9,914 nt of DNA. Origin: Natronohydrobacter sp. (GTDB lineage: Bacteria > Pseudomonadota > Alphaproteobacteria > Rhodobacterales > Rhodobacteraceae). The stretch lies in NCBI GenBank assembly GCA_007117255.1, contig SKGU01000266.1:1-9914 (forward strand), in the 5' to 3' direction. This document shows positions 5,002-9,914 of this stretch, piece after piece. Both the position numbers and the translations under genes were made by a program. Positions within the stretch are counted from its first letter, which is position 1; each line of letters starts with the position of its first letter. The notes beneath the pieces are model-generated. The model was not told the origin of the DNA and did no database searches. It saw only the letters and a list, made by a program, of their open reading frames with translations.

Positions 5002-6813
5002 ATGGCCAAGGGACGAAAAGGGGCAGGGATGCCCGAGGATTCAGGAAAGGCACGAACCGTGCAGATGGCGGATATCCAAAATGAAAGTTTTACGCCCGTG
5101 CCGCCACACGGTGCGTCTGCCGGGTCAGAGGAGACCTCTGCGCTGGCGGCAACGCTGGCATTTCTCGAAGCGGTCGATGCCGAGTTGGATGCCGCGATGG
5201 AGATTGCGGAACCCAATCCGTATCTCAATATGACCGTCGCACTTCTGCGCGCACATCTGAATGGAAAGATTGTCACCGCAACTATGCTGATTGCGGCCTC
5301 CGCTGTTCCTTACGCCACAGGACGCCGGAAACTGCAGCGCATGTTGCAGTCAGGCCTGATCGAGCAACGCGTTCGGACGCGTTCGGGTCGCTCCTATTCG
5401 CTGCATCCGACTGAACGTCTGATGGCCAATTGGCGCCAGTTTGCGGACCGGATGCTGCGACTGAGTGCCGAGACAATCGGGCGGGCGCCCAAGGCAGGCC
5501 GCGAGTATTACTATGGCGCGTCCTACCTGCCCGCCAGCCAGTCCATCGCCCCCCCGCAGGTGCTGCCGGAACCCTTGCAGATCGGCGGCGGCGTGCGGGT
5601 GCTGGTACATGGTGATCCGACTTTTATGGTGATGGAGAATCTCAAACGCCAGTTTGAACAGATTATCGGCACCAATATCAGCCAACGCGCATTCTCCATC
5701 GACCGTCTGCGGGCCGAGGCGTTGCGCAATGCAGAACGCCGCTTCAGTAAATACGACATCATCGCAGTTGACCTGCCCTGGATCGGGGAATTCGCCGAGA
5801 AGGGCGTGTTGCTGCCGCTGGAAGAGTGCCTCGATATCAACCGGCTCGACCCGCCGGATTTTCACACCGCTGGCTGGATGGCCGCGCATTGGGGCGGTCG
5901 GCCCTATGGCGTGCCAGGCCAGACCACGCCGGAATTGCTGTTCTACCGCAAGGACCTGTTTGCCGAGGCGGGGCTGGAGCCACCGGACACGACCGACAAG
6001 CTTATCACGGCCGCGCGTCATTTCCATGACCCCCAGCGCGGGCGCTACGGTATTGCCTGGAACGCGGCACGCGGCACGGCGCTGGGGCATCAATTCCTGA
6101 TGACTTGCGCCGATTTCGGCCAGCCAATCCTGAATCTGGACCCGATCGCAGGCGGCTTCGACGCCGATACGGCCAAGCGCAGCGTTATTGTGCCGACGCT
6201 GGACACAGCCCTGGCGCGCGACGCCTGCGACTACCTGCTCAAACTGCTGGACTATTCCCCCCCCGATATCCTGTCGATGTCATGGTATGAGCGCGTGCGC
6301 CCCTATGCCTCGGGCAAGATCGCAATGGCCTATGGCTATACACTTCTCGCCCCCTATTTCGAGCGCGACCCGGAGTCGCCAGCTCATGGCAAGACGGGCT
6401 ATCTGCCGCATCCGGCGGGGCCGAAAGGCCGACCACTCGCCCCTGTAGGCGGTTATGTGCTGGGCATTCCGGCAAATCTCGCCCCTGAGCGTCGCGCCGC
6501 CGCCGCTGAGGCGCTGATCGCCTTCACCTCGCCCGAGGCACAGAAACTTTATGTGCTCAATGGCAGCCGCACGGCACCGCGCTATTCAGTCGGGGCAGAC
6601 CCGGATGTGCGCCGCATCTCACCCATATTCGAGGCAGTTGACGGCATGTCGCATCGCGACGAGCTGCAATACTGGCCACGCCCGCCCATTCCGAAGATCA
6701 CCGAGATCTTCGAAATTTGCGGGCAGGAAATCCACGACATGCTCCGCGGGATTCAGAGCCCCCGCGATGCTCTCAGGCGCGCCCAGGACCGGGCAGAACG
6801 CGCCCTTGAATAA
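5002..6813 (+). CDS. winged-helix DNA-binding domain fused to a family-1 solute-binding-protein domain (putative one-component regulator)
   Basis: This 603-residue protein has no signal peptide or membrane segment and should be cytoplasmic. Residues 1-45 look low-complexity and flexible. Residues about 72-150 form a MarR-like winged helix: helices NMTVALLRAHLNG (76-88) and VTATMLIAASAV (91-102), a candidate recognition helix TGRRKLQRMLQSGLI (106-120), a wing VRTRSGRSYSLHP (124-136), then TERLMANWRQFADRM (137-151). From about 196 to the end it resembles SBP_bac_1 (MalE/UgpB-type, type II) proteins: strand and helix YDIIAVDLPWIGEFAEKGVLLPL (251-273), GRPYGVPGQTTPELLFYRKDLF (299-320) with AEAGLEPPDT after it, and a C-terminal AFTSPEAQKLYVLNGSRTAPRY (507-528). 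Such domains are normally exported, so fusion to a DNA-binding domain points to an intracellular sugar sensor controlling the locus. It sits divergent to the importer and 22 bases before the dehydrogenase gene. It could be an activator or a repressor. The SBP assignment is firm, the winged-helix assignment fairly firm, and the regulatory role inferred. Confidence 0.85.
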   Translation: MAKGRKGAGMPEDSGKARTVQMADIQNESFTPVPPHGASAGSEETSALAATLAFLEAVDAELDAAMEIAEPNPYLNMTVALLRAHLNGKIVTATMLIAASAVPYATGRRKLQRMLQSGLIEQRVRTRSGRSYSLHPTERLMANWRQFADRMLRLSAETIGRAPKAGREYYYGASYLPASQSIAPPQVLPEPLQIGGGVRVLVHGDPTFMVMENLKRQFEQIIGTNISQRAFSIDRLRAEALRNAERRFSKYDIIAVDLPWIGEFAEKGVLLPLEECLDINRLDPPDFHTAGWMAAHWGGRPYGVPGQTTPELLFYRKDLFAEAGLEPPDTTDKLITAARHFHDPQRGRYGIAWNAARGTALGHQFLMTCADFGQPILNLDPIAGGFDADTAKRSVIVPTLDTALARDACDYLLKLLDYSPPDILSMSWYERVRPYASGKIAMAYGYTLLAPYFERDPESPAHGKTGYLPHPAGPKGRPLAPVGGYVLGIPANLAPERRAAAAEALIAFTSPEAQKLYVLNGSRTAPRYSVGADPDVRRISPIFEAVDGMSHRDELQYWPRPPIPKITEIFEICGQEIHDMLRGIQSPRDALRRAQDRAERALE

Positions 6814-6835
6814 CCAATGCACAGAGGAGGACGCC

Positions 6836-7645
6836 ATGGACACCGCACGCCTTAAAGGCAAGAACATCCTGATCACCGGGGCCGCGCAGGGGATGGGCGC
6901 GCAGAATGCCCGCCATTTCGCCGCACAGGGCGCGAATGTCTGCCTTGGGGACGTGAACGAGGATGGCGTCAAGACGGTTGCAGACGAGATCAACGCTGCC
7001 GGCGGTGGCCGCGCGATTGCCGTCACGCTGAATGTTACCTCACGCGAAGAAAACGCAGCAGCCGTGGCGGCCTGTGTCGAGGCGTTTGGCTCGATCAATG
7101 TCGCGCTGCTGAATGCAGGAGTGAACAAGCCGCGCATGTTCATGGATATCGACGAGGATAACTGGGACATGATCATGGACATCAACGCCAAGGGTGTTCT
7201 TCTGGGGATGCAGGAAGCCGCGCGGCAGATGATTGCCCAGGGCCCGATGGAGGATCACCCCTACAAGATCATCCCCGTAGGCTCGATCGTCTCGCGCACC
7301 GCGTTTCTGGATGTGATTCCTTATAGCTGCTCGAAATACGCCGTGCTTGCCATGATCATCGGCGGCGCAAAGGCGCTGTGGGAACATAAAATCACCGTCA
7401 ACGGCTATGGTCCTGGTGTCGTGCGTACCGAGTTGTGGGAGCAGCTCGACCGCGATCTGGTCAAGATCGGCATGTTCGAGAAAGAAGGCCAGTCCATGGA
7501 CCATCTGGCCAAGACCATGATCACGATGAAGCGCTACAGCTACCCCGAAGATGTGCAGGGCACAGCCGCGTTCCTGTGCTCGGATGACAGCGACTACATG
7601 ACCGGCCAGCTCATCATGATCGATGGCGGGATGATCATGCAGTAA
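6836..7645 (+). CDS. NAD-type short-chain dehydrogenase/reductase, acetoin/butanediol- or polyol-dehydrogenase-like
   Basis: This 269-residue cytoplasmic oxidoreductase is a classical SDR. The cofactor motif TGAAQGMG (14-21) and Asp39 at the end of strand 2 indicate preference for NAD over NADP. LNAG (92-95), Asn117, Ser150, Tyr163 and Lys167 give a complete catalytic tetrad. GYGPGVVRTELWEQLD (approximately 200-215) and the ending GQLIMIDGGMIMQ resemble meso-2,3-butanediol/acetoin and sugar-alcohol dehydrogenases, whose substrate loop often reads 'PGxVxTxMWEQID'. Likely reaction: oxidation of a secondary alcohol of a diol, polyol or sugar to a ketone. A short insert (GPMEDHPYK, 136-144) before the catalytic Ser strand is slightly unusual. 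The start follows AGAGGAGG by five bases and lies 22 bases after the regulator stop, so the two are co-transcribed. The exact substrate is not determinable. Confidence 0.9.
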   Translation: MDTARLKGKNILITGAAQGMGAQNARHFAAQGANVCLGDVNEDGVKTVADEINAAGGGRAIAVTLNVTSREENAAAVAACVEAFGSINVALLNAGVNKPRMFMDIDEDNWDMIMDINAKGVLLGMQEAARQMIAQGPMEDHPYKIIPVGSIVSRTAFLDVIPYSCSKYAVLAMIIGGAKALWEHKITVNGYGPGVVRTELWEQLDRDLVKIGMFEKEGQSMDHLAKTMITMKRYSYPEDVQGTAAFLCSDDSDYMTGQLIMIDGGMIMQ

Positions 7646-7717
7646 CGCGCTGCAACATCTTGAAATCATTTGCCAACGTATCGGCGGCCGCAAGCGTCGC
7701 CCGGAAGGATTTTTCTC

Positions 7718-9016
7718 ATGTCACGAGCCCTTATGCCCAACCTGCTGACCCCGCAGGATCTTGAACCCCATTGGCGCTGGGAGGGGCGGTTGCCCGCCTG
7801 GGGCCATACCTCGGTCGATTTCGAACGCCGGATCGACCACGACCGGCTGCGCCGCTACCGGCTGGCGCGGACGCGGCAGGCCTTGCAGGCCTCGGATGCA
7901 GGCACGCTTCTGCTCTTTGATGTGAACAATATCCGCTATGTCAGCGCCACCAAGATCGGTGAGTGGGAGCGCGACAAGATGTGCCGCTTCTGCCTGCTGA
8001 CAGGTGATGATGCGCCCTATGTGTGGGATTTCGGCTCAGCGGCGATGCATCACAAGAAGTATTCCGACTGGCTGGTGCCGGACCATTGCCGCGCCGGTGT
8101 GGTCGGGATGCGCGGGACGATCCCGCCCGAATTTGGCCTCATGCGGAAATATGCGCGCGAAATCGCAGGGCTGATCCGCGATGCGGGCATGAGTGACATG
8201 CCGGTGGGCGTGGATTACGCCGAAACCGCCATGTTCCACGCGCTCAAGGAAGAAGGGCTGAATGTGGTCGATGGCCAGCAGATCATGCTGGCTGCGCGCG
8301 AGATCAAGAACTGGGACGAGATCCAGCTTCTGACCCAGGCGGCCAGCATGGTCGATGGCGTCTATCACATGATCTATGAAGAGCTGAAGCCGGGCGTGCG
8401 TGAGAATGACATCGTCGCGCTGTCAAACAAGATGCTCTACGAGATGGGCTCGGATGATGTCGAAGCGATCAACGCCATCTCGGGCGAGCGCTGCAACCCG
8501 CACCCGCATAACTTTACTGACCGCTATTTCCGCCCCGGCGATCAGGCGTTTTTCGATATCCTGCAAAGCTATCAGGGCTATCGGACCTGCTACTACCGAA
8601 CTTTCAATATCGGTCGCGCGACGCCCGCGCAGAACGATGCCTATGTGAAGGCGCGCGAATGGATCGACGCCTCGATTGCGATGATCAAGCCGGGGGTCAG
8701 CACGGACAAGGTGGCCGAGGTCTGGCCCAAGGCCGAGGGATTCGGCTTCCCGGACGAGCAATCAGCTTTCGGGCTGCAATTCGGCCACGGCCTGGGGCTG
8801 GCTTTGCATGAGCGGCCCATCATCAGCCGCGCGATCAGCCTCGATCACCCGATGGAAATCAAGACCGGCATGGTCTTTGCCCTCGAGACGTACTGCCCGG
8901 CGGCGGACGGCTATTCGGCTGCGCGGATCGAGGAAGAGGTTGTGGTGACGGATACCGGCTGCGAGGTGATCAGCCTCTTTCCGGCCGAGGACCTGCCAAT
9001 CGCGAACCGCTATTGA
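7718..9016 (+). CDS. M24 (pita-bread) metallopeptidase-family protein with an altered metal site
   Basis: This 432-residue protein has the two-domain layout of aminopeptidase P, prolidase and creatinase: a creatinase-like N-terminal domain (about 40-190, with LLLFDVNNIRYVSATKIG at 64-81) and an M24 catalytic domain (about 200-415). Candidate metal ligands align as Asp280 (FFD), His357 (FGHGLG), Glu390 (ALE) and Glu405 (RIEEE), but the second Asp of the usual 'GYxxDxxRTF' is Cys291 in GYRTCYYRTF (287-296). M24 members are not all peptidases: creatinase, ectoine hydrolase DoeA and the DMSP lyase DddP share the fold. With a sugar-type importer, an SDR and an E1 subunit around it, a C-N hydrolase or lyase role on a pathway intermediate is as plausible as peptidase activity. 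I chose the ATG at 7718 (GGAAGGA eight bases upstream) over 7670, which adds non-family residues. It lies 72 bases after the SDR, probably in one operon. Confidence 0.85.
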   Translation: MSRALMPNLLTPQDLEPHWRWEGRLPAWGHTSVDFERRIDHDRLRRYRLARTRQALQASDAGTLLLFDVNNIRYVSATKIGEWERDKMCRFCLLTGDDAPYVWDFGSAAMHHKKYSDWLVPDHCRAGVVGMRGTIPPEFGLMRKYAREIAGLIRDAGMSDMPVGVDYAETAMFHALKEEGLNVVDGQQIMLAAREIKNWDEIQLLTQAASMVDGVYHMIYEELKPGVRENDIVALSNKMLYEMGSDDVEAINAISGERCNPHPHNFTDRYFRPGDQAFFDILQSYQGYRTCYYRTFNIGRATPAQNDAYVKAREWIDASIAMIKPGVSTDKVAEVWPKAEGFGFPDEQSAFGLQFGHGLGLALHERPIISRAISLDHPMEIKTGMVFALETYCPAADGYSAARIEEEVVVTDTGCEVISLFPAEDLPIANRY

Positions 9017-9019
9017 ACG

Positions 9020-9066
9020 CCCCTGCCGGGGAGTGCCTCCGGCGGGAGTATTTGTCGCAAGAAAAT
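9020..9066 (+). repeat. Rhodobacteraceae-type intergenic repeat with weak terminator-like hairpin
   Basis: Four bases past the M24 stop is CCCC-TGCC-GGGG (9020-9031). Next comes TGCCTCCGGCGGGAGTATTT (9034-9053), then GTCGCAAGAAAATG. The second part can fold as CTCC-GGCG-GGAG followed by TATTT. I recognise close variants (GCCTCCGGCGGGgATATTT...AAGAtgAAG) as a recurrent intergenic word in Rhodobacter and roseobacter genomes, from memory and not from a search. It may attenuate transcription between the M24 gene and the E1 alpha gene, which has its own ribosome-binding site. Its presence supports the taxonomic assignment. Confidence 0.55.
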
Positions 9067-9096
9067 GGGGCAGTTGGCCCGTGAAAGGATGTTGCG

Positions 9097-9914
9097 ATGG
9101 CCAAGGCCAAATCGAACACGGAAGACTATCTGCGCATGTACACCCAAATGGTGCGTATCCGCACCTTTGAGGACAACGCGAACCAGCTATACCTTTCGGC
9201 CAAGATGCCTGGCCTGACCCATATGTATTCGGGCGAGGAAGCGGTCTCCGTGGGCATATGCGAGGCGCTGACGGACGCGGACCGCATCACCTCGACCCAC
9301 CGGGGCCACGGGCATTGCGTGGCCAAGGGGGCCGAGTTCAAGGCGATGTTCTGCGAGCTTCTGGGCAAGGTCGAGGGCTATTGCCGGGGCAAGGGTGGCT
9401 CGATGCATATTGCCGATCAGAGCCATGGGAACCTGGGCGCGAATGCGATTGTCGGCGGGTCGATGGGGATTGCGACCGGATCGGCGCTGCGCGCGAAGCT
9501 GCAAGGGTCCGATGATGTGACCGTCTGCTTCTTCGGCGACGGAGCCACCGCGCAGGGGTTGTGGTATGAGGTGATGAACATGGCAGCCCTCTGGAAGCTG
9601 CCGGTCATCTATGCCTGCGAAAACAATGGCTATTCGGAATACACCAAGACCGAGGAAATCGCCGCAGGCTCCATCACCGCGCGCGCGGAAGCCTTCGGGA
9701 TCGAGGCGCATCAGGTCGATGGGCAGGATGTGCTGGCGGTCAATGACCTGACCCGCAAGCTGGTCGCGCGGGCCCGCAAGGGCGAGGGGCCGTTCTTCAT
9801 CGAGTTGATGACCTATCGCTATCACGGCCACCATGTCGGCGATATCAACCGCGAATACTACCGCTCCAAGGCCGAGGAAAAGGACTGGAAGGATAACCGC
9901 GACCCGATCATCCG
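9097..9914 (+). CDS. TPP-dependent dehydrogenase E1 component, alpha subunit (PDH/acetoin-dehydrogenase-like), 3' end outside window
   Basis: An open frame starts at ATG 9097, with AAAGGA ending seven bases upstream, and continues to the window edge, giving 272 codons of a protein usually about 320-350 long. It is the alpha subunit of the thiamine-diphosphate E1 of a 2-oxoacid or acetoin dehydrogenase complex. The TPP/Mg motif is clear: GDG at 147-149 through NN at 176-177, within FFGDGATAQG and ACENNGYS. Also typical are YSGEEAVSVG (44-53), THRGHGH (67-73), GGSMHI (100-105), GANAIVGGSMGIATG (114-128) and TYRYHGHHVGD (239-249), the phosphorylation-loop region. It begins 80 bases after the M24 gene. 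A beta subunit and an E2 gene are expected just beyond the window. Beside a butanediol-type SDR, acyloin cleavage (acetoin dehydrogenase-like) is a better guess than housekeeping pyruvate dehydrogenase, but the sequence does not settle the substrate. Confidence 0.92.
   Translation, partial: MAKAKSNTEDYLRMYTQMVRIRTFEDNANQLYLSAKMPGLTHMYSGEEAVSVGICEALTDADRITSTHRGHGHCVAKGAEFKAMFCELLGKVEGYCRGKGGSMHIADQSHGNLGANAIVGGSMGIATGSALRAKLQGSDDVTVCFFGDGATAQGLWYEVMNMAALWKLPVIYACENNGYSEYTKTEEIAAGSITARAEAFGIEAHQVDGQDVLAVNDLTRKLVARARKGEGPFFIELMTYRYHGHHVGDINREYYRSKAEEKDWKDNRDPII

Noticed and set aside
1..9914. CRISPR arrays, phage genes, transposases or toxin-antitoxin genes
   Set aside because: No regularly spaced repeat array and no recognisable protein of these classes was seen on either strand. 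The only mobility hint is the tRNA-like fragment at the left edge.

Overview
The window comes from a GC-rich alphaproteobacterium, most probably a member of the Rhodobacteraceae (roseobacter/Paracoccus-type). The evidence is the codon usage, the ABC sugar-importer architecture, and an intergenic GCCTCCGGCGGGAGTATTT element near 9035 that I recognise from that family. No replication, ribosomal or housekeeping gene is present. It reads as one accessory carbon-uptake and catabolism locus built around a divergent promoter.

Left edge (1-254): no intact gene. It holds a relatively AT-rich stretch, an 18-base segment that looks like the 3' end of a tRNA gene (98-115, a candidate integration-site remnant), and the wrecked N-terminus of a 3-hydroxyisobutyrate/6-phosphogluconate dehydrogenase-type gene (162-255). 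That remnant overlaps the stop of the last transporter gene.

Minus-strand operon (4790 down to 255): a complete CUT2 (ribose/simple-sugar) ABC importer, transcribed as periplasmic binding protein, permease, permease, double ATPase. The last three genes are tightly packed and probably translationally coupled. A strong 10-bp stem hairpin with a short T tract lies between the binding protein gene and the first permease gene, which fits higher expression of the binding protein.

Divergent control region (4791-5001): 211 bases with a 21-bp-spaced direct repeat TTTGAACAT and ATGATCA repeats, probable operator material.

Plus-strand genes (5002 to the right edge): first, an unusual 603-aa cytoplasmic protein joining an N-terminal winged helix to a family-1 extracellular solute-binding-protein domain, with no signal peptide, which looks like a one-component regulator. 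Then come an NAD-type short-chain dehydrogenase resembling acetoin/2,3-butanediol and polyol dehydrogenases, an M24 'pita-bread' protein with one canonical metal ligand apparently replaced by Cys, and the start of a TPP-dependent E1 alpha subunit that runs off the right edge.

Working model (inference): the importer takes up a sugar, polyol or related hydroxylated compound, the fusion protein senses it or a metabolite, the dehydrogenase makes a ketone or acyloin, and the TPP-dependent E1 complex cleaves it oxidatively. The M24 protein performs an unassigned hydrolytic or lyase step. The most distinctive item is the winged-helix/solute-binding-protein fusion regulator.
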